This document shows, piece by piece, positions 8,092 through 16,782 of a stretch of DNA of 64,000 nt; the stretch's first letter is position 1; each line of letters starts with the position of its first letter. The position numbers were made by a program, and so were the translations under genes. A model generated the notes under the pieces. It saw nothing but the letters and a program-made list of their open reading frames with translations. It did no database searches and had not been told where the DNA came from. The DNA comes from Bacillus sp. NEB1478 (GTDB lineage Bacteria; Bacillota; Bacilli; Bacillales; Fictibacillaceae), in the NCBI RefSeq assembly GCF_031582965.1, contig NZ_CP134049.1, positions 1,674,001-1,738,000 of the forward strand, given 5' to 3'.

Positions 8092-8352
8092 TTAATAAAC
8101 CATTTTATTCGTCATTTTATCCATAGCTGATTCAGCATCTGCACCTTCAATGATATATAGGAAGGAATCGCCTTCTTTTAAAGTCAGAAAAAATGATACA
8201 AGCTGAGAAAGTCCTGTTGCATGAACTGTCATGCCGTTCTTGCTTAAAAATAGCTGACTGTTAAAATCTTTTATAAACTGCATGATTTCAAGAGCTTTAT
8301 TTACAGTGAATTTTGCGCTGACTTTGACTTTTTTTGAACATATTTGTTTCAT
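8092..8352 (-). CDS. HPr-like protein lacking the active-site histidine (copy 2)
   Basis: An 86-residue protein. After VKVSAKFTVNKALEIMQFI, which aligns with the HPr start through the His15 loop, it has VSFFLTLKEGDSF and EGADAESAMDKM, matching the HPr end (SLGI...GADENDAL). The histidine position is occupied by Val/Asn, and a Ser (LSQL) lies near the Ser46 position. It ends three bases from the VTT gene on the opposite strand. A ribosome site (CAGGAGGCTATCAACC) precedes the ATG. A PTS role is unlikely without the histidine. The assignment rests on fold-level similarity seen by eye. Confidence 0.55.
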   Translation of the reverse strand: MKQICSKKVKVSAKFTVNKALEIMQFIKDFNSQLFLSKNGMTVHATGLSQLVSFFLTLKEGDSFLYIIEGADAESAMDKMTNKMVY

Positions 8353-8492
8353 GGTTGATAGCCTCCTGAAATGAATGAATTTCAGATATATTTCCCATGG
8401 AAAACTAAATCGAAACCAGGTCTATTGTACTAATATTTAATAGGGAAGAGGAAAATGGAAGGAATTAAAGAGTGAATTAATAAAAAAACGTA

Positions 8493-8527
8493 TGAAAAAG
8501 AGGATGACTCACTAGAGCCATCCTCTT
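8493..8527 (-). terminator. terminator of the RND pump gene
   Basis: On the minus strand the 9-bp perfect stem AAGAGGATG/CATCCTCTT with a 12-base loop is followed by a short T run. Confidence 0.85.
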
Positions 8528-8539
8528 ATTTGCTGCAAA

Positions 8540-11500
8540 TTATTTATTTTCTCGTTTTGCTTGGCGTCTAAAAAATAATTCATAAAGTACTGGGACGATA
8601 ATCAATGTTAAAAGAGTGGATGTGGTAAGTCCTCCAATAACAACGATTGCCAATCCTTTAGAAATCAGTGTACCTGATGACGTTGTTAGAGCAAGCGGGA
8701 TCAAAGCAGCAATTGTAGCAAATGCTGTCATTAAAATCGGACGCAATCGAGTCTTGCCTGCTTCTAGCAACGCATCACGAACTGACATACCTTTTAATTC
8801 GCGATTTTGTCCAATACGGTCGACTAATACAATCGCATTCGTTGTAACGATTCCGATCAGCATCAATACTCCGATCATAGCACTTACAGAAAGCGGCTCG
8901 CCAATGACGTAAAGTCCACCGATAGCACCTACAGGAACAAAGAGTAATGAAGATAAAATGATAAATGGAATACGGGCACGTCCGAACGTTATAAGCATCG
9001 TTAAATATACGAGCCCGATCGCTACAAGCATTGCAAGGCCTAAATCATAAAAAGTGTCCATTGTATCTTCGCTTCCGCCACCGCCTTCGAGGGAAACACC
9101 AGCAGGAAGATCAACTTTATCATTTACACCTTTAATAACGTCACTCGTTACTTTTTGAACGTTATCACCTTTTACTTGTGCGGAAACTTGAGCATAAACT
9201 TTTCCGTCCAGCTTTTGAATGCCTGTAAATGTTTCTTTTTCACTTACATCAGCCACTTCAGAAAGCTTTATCGGCCCTTTACTGCTAAAAATGGTTAAAT
9301 TTTTAATTTCATCCAGGGATTGAACGGATTTATCATACTCCAGTTTGACGCTCTTTTCTTTTCCATCGAGTCTAAGTTCCCCGACATCAACAGGCTTTGT
9401 AGCATCAGAGACAGCGCCGAGTATCGCATAGCCTGAAACTCCTAACTCGCCAGCTTTTTTCGTATCAATGGAGACAGCCCATTGTTTTTGTTTATCTTTA
9501 AAGTTATTTGATACATATTTGATAGAATCGAGACCTTTCATATACGTCTCAACTTTGCCTGCCGCTTTATCAAGAGCATTTAAATCATTGGAATACAGAT
9601 CAATGTTCACTTCATTGTTAGAAGGGGGACCGCCGCTCGAAAGCTCTTGCAGGCTGATGACTGTACCTTTTGCTTTAGCATTTGTAATCTCTTTGATGCC
9701 GGATTCTAGTTCTTTTATTTCTTTTTCAACATTGGTGCCTTTTTTGAGATTAATAAAGTAATTAGCTACGTTTTGTCTTTTCAGGCCGGTTTGGAAATCA
9801 CGTGAGCCTATTCCAGCTGTAACGTCTTTTATAGTATCGCGATCGGCAAGGAGATCCTCTACCTCTAATGCGATTTCGTTTGTCTTCGTTATGTTTGTGC
9901 TTGCTGGTAATTCGATATTCACTGTTAATGTTTTTTGTTCTTCATTCGGAAGGAAGACCATTCCTAGTTTTGATGCAAGGAAGAAGGAGCCTCCAAGCAG
10001 AACAAATGATGTAAACAGAACGATGAATTTATGATTAAGAGAAGACTTAATCATTTTTTCGTAACCGCGTTGAAGTGGTCCGTCGTTATTTTCCGGTTTA
10101 ACCTTTTTAAAGGCATACTTGGCGAGTATAGGCACGATTGTGACAGCAACAAGTAAAGAAGCGAGTAGTGCAAAAACGACTGTTAAGGCAAACGGGAGGA
10201 AAAATTCACCCGTTACCCCGCCAACAAGTCCCAGCGGTAAAAATACAACAACAGTAGTGATGGTAGAGGACACGATTGCTTTTAAAATTTCCTTAGTTGA
10301 ATCAATTATTAATTCATCCTGGTTATAAACACCGTCTGATTTTCTGATCCGTCTAAAGATGTTTTCAATAACAACAATACTATCATCTACAACACGGCCC
10401 ACAGCTACAGCCATTCCGCCGAGAGTCATAATGTTCAGCGTAATATCTAATTGATCTAAGAAAATCGCTGAAACTAGCAATGATAAAGGGATGGATATAA
10501 TCGCAATAATGGTAGCACGGAAGTTCCGTAAAAAGATAAGGACAGCTAGTGAGGCGAACAATGCACCAAACAAGCCTTCTTTAACGAGCGTATTTACGGA
10601 ATCTTTTATACCCTCTGCCTGACCGAACCCTATTGCGTAATTTAACTTATCATCATATTTGCTTTTGTTTAACGTTTGGATCACTTTTTCGGCTACTTCA
10701 ACCGTATTGGCATCTTGTTTTTTAGTTACTGCCATTGATAGTGAAGCTTTTTGATTGAAACGGGTAATTTCATTTACATCTTCTGATTCTTTAATCGTGG
10801 CAATATCACCGAGTTTAATTCCATTCGCAGGAGCCGCTTGCTGTTGAACGGGAGCTCCAGATTTGCCCGGTGAACCAGGTCCAGAAGAAGATGACCCTGA
10901 CTTTGAACTCGAGGGAGCCTGGCTGCTGTTTGTTAAAGAAATTTCTTTTAATTCAGAAACGGTTTCGACTGCTTCTTCAACACGCACCGGTACAGTTATT
11001 GTGTCATCAGTTACTGTTCCTGCAGGAAAAGAAAGATCCTTGCCATTAATTGCTTCTTTAATCGTATTTAGGGAAATGCCAGCTTGCTGGGCCTTTTCGC
11101 GATCAATTTGAATAGACACAAATGATTCTTTAACCCCGCCGACGGATACATTGTTCACACCTTGAATTTTCTTTAGTTCAGGAACGAGTTCTTTGCCTAC
11201 AAAGGATTGGATGTCTTCTCCGTCTTTTTCCGGAAAAAGCGAAATGTTATAAATGGGTATCGTTCCGAAAGAAAAGCGGCTAATCTCGGGCTCTGTGTTC
11301 TCTGGTAATTCTGTATCTTGAATAATGGAATTTACTTGATCTTCTACATCATCCATGTTTGCTGAAAAAGGAAATTCGAGGCTGATTACCGAAACACTTT
11401 CAAGAGAAGTGCTTTTTACAGATTTTACACCTTCAACTTGTTTTAACTCTTTTTCAAGTTTGTCGGTGATTTGGTTATTAACATCTTCAGGTGATGCCCC

Positions 11501-11659
11501 AGGATAAACTGTCTGAATGGTTAATTGGGGAAACTCGACATTAGGCAATAAATCCACCTTTAAGTTTGTAAAAGAATAAACTCCTCCAACTACTAACAAA
11601 AATGAAAAGATGAAAATAGCAACAGGATTTTTCAGGCTGAATTTTGTTAACCAGTTCAT
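8540..11659 (-). CDS. swrC: RND-family efflux transporter, SwrC/AcrB-like
   Basis: A 1039-residue RND pump of the HAE1/AcrB group, closest in outline to B. subtilis SwrC (YerP). The first membrane helix is at residues 10-30, followed by a porter domain, a block of six helices (about 335-550), a second porter domain and a final block of helices (about 850-1030). GGMAVAVGRVVDDSIVVIENI carries the two intramembrane aspartates of the proton relay. A Ser/Gly/Pro-rich insert near residues 245-285 is unusual. Such pumps export surfactants and drugs through the single membrane. It starts behind GGATAGGAGG and is divergent from a PadR regulator. Confidence 0.88.
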   Translation of the reverse strand: MNWLTKFSLKNPVAIFIFSFLLVVGGVYSFTNLKVDLLPNVEFPQLTIQTVYPGASPEDVNNQITDKLEKELKQVEGVKSVKSTSLESVSVISLEFPFSANMDDVEDQVNSIIQDTELPENTEPEISRFSFGTIPIYNISLFPEKDGEDIQSFVGKELVPELKKIQGVNNVSVGGVKESFVSIQIDREKAQQAGISLNTIKEAINGKDLSFPAGTVTDDTITVPVRVEEAVETVSELKEISLTNSSQAPSSSKSGSSSSGPGSPGKSGAPVQQQAAPANGIKLGDIATIKESEDVNEITRFNQKASLSMAVTKKQDANTVEVAEKVIQTLNKSKYDDKLNYAIGFGQAEGIKDSVNTLVKEGLFGALFASLAVLIFLRNFRATIIAIISIPLSLLVSAIFLDQLDITLNIMTLGGMAVAVGRVVDDSIVVIENIFRRIRKSDGVYNQDELIIDSTKEILKAIVSSTITTVVVFLPLGLVGGVTGEFFLPFALTVVFALLASLLVAVTIVPILAKYAFKKVKPENNDGPLQRGYEKMIKSSLNHKFIVLFTSFVLLGGSFFLASKLGMVFLPNEEQKTLTVNIELPASTNITKTNEIALEVEDLLADRDTIKDVTAGIGSRDFQTGLKRQNVANYFINLKKGTNVEKEIKELESGIKEITNAKAKGTVISLQELSSGGPPSNNEVNIDLYSNDLNALDKAAGKVETYMKGLDSIKYVSNNFKDKQKQWAVSIDTKKAGELGVSGYAILGAVSDATKPVDVGELRLDGKEKSVKLEYDKSVQSLDEIKNLTIFSSKGPIKLSEVADVSEKETFTGIQKLDGKVYAQVSAQVKGDNVQKVTSDVIKGVNDKVDLPAGVSLEGGGGSEDTMDTFYDLGLAMLVAIGLVYLTMLITFGRARIPFIILSSLLFVPVGAIGGLYVIGEPLSVSAMIGVLMLIGIVTTNAIVLVDRIGQNRELKGMSVRDALLEAGKTRLRPILMTAFATIAALIPLALTTSSGTLISKGLAIVVIGGLTTSTLLTLIIVPVLYELFFRRQAKRENK

Positions 11660-11680
11660 GGTTGCCTCCTATCCAAATTT

Positions 11681-11702
11681 CATATGTGTATTTTCACATA
11701 TG
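11681..11702. promoter_or_regulatory. perfect palindrome, likely PadR operator
   Basis: CATATGTG and CACATATG form a perfect 8-bp inverted repeat separated by six bases, 22 bp upstream of the pump start. On the minus strand it lies just downstream of an A+T-rich -10-like region (TTATAT/TATTAT, 11712-11727). PadR proteins bind palindromes of this form, so binding would block the pump promoter. Confidence 0.7.
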
Positions 11703-11819
11703 TATAACTATAATATAATAATAGTATCAGTTTTATAGCAAGACATTTGACTCATTTAATTGTGAAAAATATGTTACAATTCAAACAGACTATGAATAGA
11801 AGAGAAAGAAGGGTAATAA

Positions 11820-12359
11820 ATGGCGTTAAGGTATGCGCTGTTAGGATTATTAGCGAAAAATGAAGCTACGGGCTATGAACTGAATCAGCAATTTAAAGAA
11901 ACCATTACTCATTTTTGGACAGCTCACCATACACAAATATATAGAGAACTGCTAAAAATGGAAGAAGAGAGACTTGCTCAATCCAAGACCATTCAACAAA
12001 ATGATTTTCCAGATAAAAAAATATATACAATTACAGACAAGGGATTTGAGCAGTTGCTGGAATGGATGCTGAATAAGCCTGTAAATATTCCAAAACTTAA
12101 AGACGATCTATTGCTGAGAGTATCGATGTTTCATTTTATCCCATCTGAACAGGCAATCGCTTTTCTAGAAAAAAGCAAGGAGCACCATCAGATAGGACTG
12201 ATGATGACGAAAAAGTGGCAAGAAGAAAATTTTCCGGAAGGCATTTATAAGGAAAATGAACTTGGAGAATATTTGACAAGTGAATTTGGAATACGTTATA
12301 TGGAAAGCTGGTTGTCCTGGTGTGATTGGGCAATAAAAGTGTTAGAAAAGAAAGGATGA
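11820..12359 (+). CDS. PadR-family transcriptional regulator
   Basis: A 179-residue PadR-like repressor. The N-terminal winged helix (ALRYALLGLLAKNEATGYEL, with HTQIYRELLKME) is typical, and the C-terminal half is the helical dimerisation domain ending in WLSWCDWAIKVL. The family controls stress and efflux genes. It is transcribed away from the RND pump, and the shared region carries a perfect palindrome, so it probably represses the pump and perhaps itself. The ligand is unknown. The yqkB homologue follows 10 bases later and may be in the same transcript. Confidence 0.85.
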   Translation: MALRYALLGLLAKNEATGYELNQQFKETITHFWTAHHTQIYRELLKMEEERLAQSKTIQQNDFPDKKIYTITDKGFEQLLEWMLNKPVNIPKLKDDLLLRVSMFHFIPSEQAIAFLEKSKEHHQIGLMMTKKWQEENFPEGIYKENELGEYLTSEFGIRYMESWLSWCDWAIKVLEKKG

Positions 12360-12369
12360 AACAACGAGA

Positions 12370-12708
12370 ATGGAACTTACGTTTACAAATGCTGCATTGA
12401 TTCGTTTACAGCAAAAAATGCAAGGAAAAACAGGTTATCTGAAGCTAAAGCATGACACTGAAGGCTGCGGGTGTGTAGTGAGTGGAGTTGCTGCCTTAGT
12501 TCTAGTTGATAAAATAGAAGAGTCCGATACAAAAATTCAAACGAATAGCCTGGATCTATATTTGGAATATAATACAGAAGTCTTTTTTAATGAAGAAATG
12601 ACAATTGATACAGCAGCAGGAAATCATTTTACTTTGAAGAGCCCGAATGAAATGCTTAATCCAGCCATGAAATTTTATGATCAAACAGCAAAAAACACGG
12701 ACCGATAA
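12370..12708 (+). CDS. yqkB: HesB-like iron-sulfur biosynthesis family protein, YqkB-like
   Basis: A 112-residue protein with the HesB/IscA-type fold pattern: MELTFTNAALIRLQQKM, then EGCGCVVSG with a Cys-Gly-Cys pair. The later cysteines of classical A-type carriers are missing, as in YqkB proteins. A role in Fe-S handling is inferred from the fold and not demonstrated. It lies 10 bases after the PadR gene and matches B. subtilis YqkB in position before yqkF. Confidence 0.75.
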   Translation: MELTFTNAALIRLQQKMQGKTGYLKLKHDTEGCGCVVSGVAALVLVDKIEESDTKIQTNSLDLYLEYNTEVFFNEEMTIDTAAGNHFTLKSPNEMLNPAMKFYDQTAKNTDR

Positions 12709-12727
12709 ATAGTCCGTGTTTTTTTAT
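12691..12727. terminator. bidirectional terminator, left border of the catabolic island
   Basis: The stem AACACGGAC/GTCCGTGTT with a 9-base loop has an A run on the left and a T run on the right, so it works for yqkB and for the minus-strand mvaB. It overlaps both coding ends. Confidence 0.88.
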
Positions 12728-13629
12728 TTCTGTACAGCATTTTGCTGTAATTTAAATTGTTTACTGGATACTGGTTTAGAGAGCAGGGGAGAGATGTATG
12801 ATGCAGCTTCTAGCAATTTATCAAGCTGTATTCCTGTTGATATTCCCATTTGAGCCAGCATATAAACGACATCCTCCGAAGCTACGTTTCCTGATGCACC
12901 AGGTGCAAATGGACATCCTCCAAGTCCTCCAGCTGAAGTATCAAATCGGTCGATTCCAGCTTGCATACTTGCGAAAATATTAGCAAGTGCCATTCCTCTC
13001 GTATCATGAAAATGAGCTGTAATTAATGTAGTAGCACGCAGGTGATGCTTTAATAAACTGAAAAGCTCATAACATTCTTTAGGGTTTGCCATACCGATTG
13101 TATCTGCAACACTTAGTTCGTCCACACCCATTCCTTCGAATTCCTGACAAACTTTAAGAACTTCATATTCATCGATTTTGCCTTCAAAAGGACAATAAAA
13201 GCTAGTTGATATGCAAGCTCTAATAAAATACCCTTTTCGCTTTAAATCTTCGATGAGAGGTCGCAGTTCATTCATGCTTTCCTCAGTCGTTTTGTTAATA
13301 TTTTTTTTGTTAAAGGAATTGCTGACTCCGACGAAAACGGCAATATGCTTTATACCGGCTTGAGCAGCCATATCAATACCCTTTTGATTTGGTGCAAGCA
13401 CAAAATTGCGCAAGTCATCAAGGCAATTCTCGATTACGTCACCAGCATCCTGCATTTGAGGAACCCATTTGGGTGATACAAATGAAGTCAGTTCCATCTC
13501 CTGAAAACCAGCATCTTTTAAAAGAGAAATAAATTCAATTTTATTTTTTGTGGGAATAAAATTTTTCTCGTTTTGCAGACCATCACGAGGACCAACTTCA
13601 ATCAGTGCGACTCTTTCAGGTAGTTCCAT
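12724..13629 (-). CDS. mvaB: hydroxymethylglutaryl-CoA lyase
   Basis: A 301-residue TIM-barrel lyase that splits HMG-CoA into acetyl-CoA and acetoacetate, the last step of leucine breakdown (YngG in B. subtilis). The DRE-TIM start is EVGPRDGLQNE; metal-binding histidines lie in TAHFHDTRG. The family signature with the active-site Cys is GGLGGCPFAPGASGN (about residues 231-245). It faces a thiolase gene across a 145-bp region that holds a cre site. The product acetoacetate would feed the CoA-transferase encoded next to it. Confidence 0.92.
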   Translation of the reverse strand: MELPERVALIEVGPRDGLQNEKNFIPTKNKIEFISLLKDAGFQEMELTSFVSPKWVPQMQDAGDVIENCLDDLRNFVLAPNQKGIDMAAQAGIKHIAVFVGVSNSFNKKNINKTTEESMNELRPLIEDLKRKGYFIRACISTSFYCPFEGKIDEYEVLKVCQEFEGMGVDELSVADTIGMANPKECYELFSLLKHHLRATTLITAHFHDTRGMALANIFASMQAGIDRFDTSAGGLGGCPFAPGASGNVASEDVVYMLAQMGISTGIQLDKLLEAASYISPLLSKPVSSKQFKLQQNAVQK

Positions 13630-13648
13630 ATAAAAAAATACCCCTCCT

Positions 13649-13662
13649 TGAAAGCGTTTACT
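13649..13662 (-). promoter_or_regulatory. cre site (CcpA operator) upstream of mvaB
   Basis: TGAAAGCGTTTACT on the plus strand fits the consensus TGNAANCGNWNNCW at every defined position. It lies immediately upstream of the mvaB ribosome site, a position where CcpA would block mvaB transcription. The divergent thiolase gene could also be affected. Confidence 0.72.
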
Positions 13663-13774
13663 ATTATTTAATTTAACTGTAAAAAAGCACAGGTTGCAAT
13701 AAATTTCACTTCTTATGGTATGATAAAAAGGAATTTTCTGAATTATATATAGATTTTAAGGAGGAGACTAACAA

Positions 13775-14974
13775 ATGGTTTCAAGAGAGAGAGATGCAGT
13801 GATTGTAAGCGCTATCAGAACACCGATCGGAAGTTTCATGGGCAGCTTTAAAACAGTTGCAGCTACAGAATTAGGAGCGATTGCAATTAAAGATGCTCTA
13901 AATAAAGCGGGTATTCCTCATGATTCAGTTGATGAAGTCATTATGGGAAATGTTTTGCAGGCTGGATTAGGACAAAATCCTGCTCGTCAGGCAGCAATTA
14001 AAGCTGGATTACCAAATGAAGTCTCCAGTATGACAATTAACAAAGTATGTGGATCTGGTTTAAAAGCAATTCACCTTGCATGTCAATCTGTCTGGCTGGG
14101 AGAAGCTGATATTGTTGTTGCGGGCGGAATGGAAAATATGAGCCAGGCTCCTTATCTTTTAAACGGTGCAAGAGATGGGCTGCGAATGGGTAATGCCCCA
14201 ATGGTAGATTCCATGATTCAGGATGGATTATGGTGTGCATTTGGCGACTATCATATGGGAATTACAGCTGAAAACTTATGTGAGACACACGCACTGACAC
14301 GTGAAGAATTAGATGCTTTTTCGGCAGAAAGCCAACGGAAATGTGCAGAAGCACAAGAACAAGGCAAATTTGACGATGAAATTACACCAGTAGAGATTCC
14401 GCAGCGCAAGGGTGACAGTATCGTTATCGATAAAGATGAGTATCCAAAGGCTGGCACATCAGCAGAAAAATTAGGCAAGTTGAGACCAGCATTCAAAAAA
14501 GAAGGTATGGTTACAGCTGGTAATGCATCAGGGATCAATGACGGAGCAGCAGCACTTGTTGTTATGAGCAGAAAGAAAGCAGAAGAGTTGGGCTTAACAC
14601 CGATAGCAGTTGTAAAAGCAAATGCTAGTGCAGGAGTTGCTCCAGAAGTAATGGGGATTGGTCCTGTTGAAGCAGTGAAGAAAGTGTTAAACAAAACAGA
14701 CATGAAAATGGACGACATGGATCTGATCGAGGCTAATGAAGCATTTGCAAGTCAATCACTCGCTGTTGGAAAAGATCTGGGGTTTGATAAAGAAAAATTA
14801 AATGTAAACGGCGGCGCGATTGCACTTGGCCATCCTATTGGTGCAAGCGGCGCAAGAATCGTAGTGACATTGCTTCATGAGATGAAAAGAAGAAATTCCA
14901 AATTTGGCTTAGCAACACTTTGTATTGGCGGCGGGCAGGGAGTAGCCTCCATTTTTGAAAACGAAGGAAATTGA
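13775..14974 (+). CDS. acetyl-CoA C-acetyltransferase (thiolase)
   Basis: A 399-residue thiolase II. The acyl-accepting cysteine is in [14 protein letters not shown] (about residue 92), the catalytic His in [11 protein letters not shown], and the second cysteine in [12 protein letters not shown]. The enzyme interconverts two acetyl-CoA and acetoacetyl-CoA. In this context it would cleave acetoacetyl-CoA from the CoA-transferase, though thiolases are reversible. It starts behind AAGGAGGAGAC. A 122-bp tandem repeat array separates it from scoA. Confidence 0.92.
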   Translation: MVSRERDAVIVSAIRTPIGSFMGSFKTVAATELGAIAIKDALNKAGIPHDSVDEVIMGNVLQAGLGQNPARQAAIKAGLPNEVSSMTINKVCGSGLKAIHLACQSVWLGEADIVVAGGMENMSQAPYLLNGARDGLRMGNAPMVDSMIQDGLWCAFGDYHMGITAENLCETHALTREELDAFSAESQRKCAEAQEQGKFDDEITPVEIPQRKGDSIVIDKDEYPKAGTSAEKLGKLRPAFKKEGMVTAGNASGINDGAAALVVMSRKKAEELGLTPIAVVKANASAGVAPEVMGIGPVEAVKKVLNKTDMKMDDMDLIEANEAFASQSLAVGKDLGFDKEKLNVNGGAIALGHPIGASGARIVVTLLHEMKRRNSKFGLATLCIGGGQGVASIFENEGN

Positions 14975-14998
14975 AGTAAGAAACGGATTTGACAATCA

Positions 14999-15384
14999 GA
15001 TTCGATACTTATCAAACAAATAGATGGTGTTTTAGAAGCGAGAAGGTCGAGGAAATGAAGTACTGAGGCACGGAATGCAGTACTCCTGCATGAGTACCGG
15101 AAGAACAAAATTGACGAAGAGATTCGACACTTATCAAACAAATAGATGGTGTTTTAGAAGCGAGAAGGTCGAGGAAATGAAGTACTGAGGCACGGAATGC
15201 AGTACTCCTGCATGAGTACCGGAAGAACAAAATTGACGAAGAGATTCGACACTTATCAAACAAATAGATGGTGTTTTAGAAGCGAGAAGGTCGAGGAAAT
15301 GAAGTACTGAGGCACGGAATGCAGTACTCCTGCATGAGTACCGGAAGAACAAAATTAACGAAGAGATTCGACACTTATCAAACA
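14999..15384. repeat. repeat family B: 122-bp tandem array, three full copies plus 20 bp
   Basis: Units begin with GATTCGAYACTTATCAAACA at 14999, 15121, 15243 and 15365, an exact period of 122 bp. Copies differ at only a few bases (for example GATACTT in the first, AAATTAACG at the end of the third), so the expansion is recent. The 5' neighbour (TTTGACAATCA) shows decay of the same motif. No convincing ORF runs through it; the array fills the gap between the thiolase and scoA and ends 21 bp before the scoA start. Confidence 0.93.
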
Positions 15385-15405
15385 CCATAAAAGGAGAGGT
15401 AGAAC

Positions 15406-16098
15406 ATGAAACCAGTACTTGACTCAGCACTAAAAGCAGTAGAAGAAATTAAAGATGGATCCACACTCCTCGTCGGAGGATTTGGATTAGTTGGTATACC
15501 GGAAAATTTAATACTAGCTTTAGTTGAAAAAGGTACAAAAGACCTTACAGTGATCTCAAACAACTGTGGTGTCGACGATTGGGGTCTTGGCTTACTGCTG
15601 AAAAACAAGCAGATTAAAAAAATGGTTGGTTCATACGTAGGTGAAAATAAAGAGTTTGAAAGACAAGTATTATCCGGCGAGATTGAGGTTGAACTCATTC
15701 CACAGGGCACGCTTGCTGAGCGAGTCAGAGCGGGAGGAGCAGGAATACCTGCATTTTATACACCAGCTGGAGTCGGAACACCAATTGCTGAAGGAAAAGA
15801 AACACGAACTTTCAATGGCAAAGAATACTTGCTTGAAGAAGGTATTGTAGCTGATTTCAGCTTAATCCGCGCTGCTAAAGGTGATAAAGCTGGAAACTTG
15901 ATTTATAACAAAACGGCACGAAATTTTAGCCCGATGATCGCTGCAGCAGGTAAAGTAACAATTGTTGAAGTAGAAGAATTAGTTGAAATAGGAGAGCTAG
16001 ACCCGGACTGCATCCATACACCTGGTGTTTATATTCAAAAAATGATTGTTGGTGCACAAGAAAAACGTATTGAACGTCTAACAGTAAAACAAGGGTAA
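15406..16098 (+). CDS. scoA: succinyl-CoA:3-ketoacid CoA-transferase subunit A
   Basis: A 230-residue alpha subunit of a family I CoA-transferase, with the glycine-rich [13 protein letters not shown] near residue 24. With subunit B it moves CoA from succinyl-CoA (or another donor) to acetoacetate. Which acyl-CoA is the donor cannot be decided here. It starts behind AAGGAGAGG and is followed 15 bases later by scoB. The product acetoacetyl-CoA is the substrate of the flanking thiolases. Confidence 0.9.
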   Translation: MKPVLDSALKAVEEIKDGSTLLVGGFGLVGIPENLILALVEKGTKDLTVISNNCGVDDWGLGLLLKNKQIKKMVGSYVGENKEFERQVLSGEIEVELIPQGTLAERVRAGGAGIPAFYTPAGVGTPIAEGKETRTFNGKEYLLEEGIVADFSLIRAAKGDKAGNLIYNKTARNFSPMIAAAGKVTIVEVEELVEIGELDPDCIHTPGVYIQKMIVGAQEKRIERLTVKQG

Positions 16099-16113
16099 GG
16101 GGAGGAATACGTC

Positions 16114-16767
16114 ATGAATATTAGAGAAAGAATTGCAAAACGTGCTGAAAAAGAGATAGAATCCGGATTTTACGTGAATTTAGGAATCGGTATGCCGACA
16201 ATGGTAGCCAATTTCATTACTGATAATAAAGAGGTTGTTTTACAATCTGAAAATGGTTTGCTTGGAATCGGACCTTACCCAGCAGAAAGTGAAGTTGATC
16301 CAGATCTGATCAATGCGGGAAAAGAAACAGTAACGGCCATAAAAGGGGCTTCTTATTTTGATAGTTCTGAGTCTTTTGCCATGATCCGCGGAGGACATAT
16401 CGATATTGCGATTTTAGGCGGCATGGAAGTTTCAGAGAATGGTGATTTAGCCAATTGGATGATTCCGGGTAAGATGATTAAAGGTATGGGCGGTGCGATG
16501 GATCTTGTACATGGTGCTAAAAAAATCATCGTAATTATGGAGCATGTCAATAAAGCAGGTGAAAGTAAAATTTTAAAGGAATGCCAGCTTCCTTTAACAG
16601 GAAAAGGAGTAGTAGAAAGAATCATTACAGACCGTGCAGTAATGGACGTTTCTAAAAATGGCCTTGTATTAAAAGAAGTTGCAGAAGGCTTTACAGTAGA
16701 CGATGTATTAAATTCGACTGAAGCAAAACTTACAGTCTCAGAAGATATTAAATTAAACGCCTATTAA
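16114..16767 (+). CDS. scoB: succinyl-CoA:3-ketoacid CoA-transferase subunit B
   Basis: A 217-residue beta subunit. The catalytic glutamate is in the family motif [12 protein letters not shown] (about residues 49-60), and the start NLGIGMPT is typical. The glutamate forms the acyl- and CoA-thioester intermediates. It follows scoA by 15 bases behind GGGGAGG and precedes a second thiolase by about 15 bases, so the three form one operon. Confidence 0.92.
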   Translation: MNIRERIAKRAEKEIESGFYVNLGIGMPTMVANFITDNKEVVLQSENGLLGIGPYPAESEVDPDLINAGKETVTAIKGASYFDSSESFAMIRGGHIDIAILGGMEVSENGDLANWMIPGKMIKGMGGAMDLVHGAKKIIVIMEHVNKAGESKILKECQLPLTGKGVVERIITDRAVMDVSKNGLVLKEVAEGFTVDDVLNSTEAKLTVSEDIKLNAY

Positions 16768-16782
16768 TGGGGTGTAATGAAT

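Noticed and set aside
14251..14718. Minus-strand frame opposite the thiolase
   Set aside because: Shadow of the conserved thiolase codons; no start signal or family.
14875..15430. Three overlapping minus-strand frames repeating MFDKCRISSSILFF
   Set aside because: They are translations of the 122-bp tandem repeat units; the repetition is in the DNA, there are no ribosome sites and no known family.
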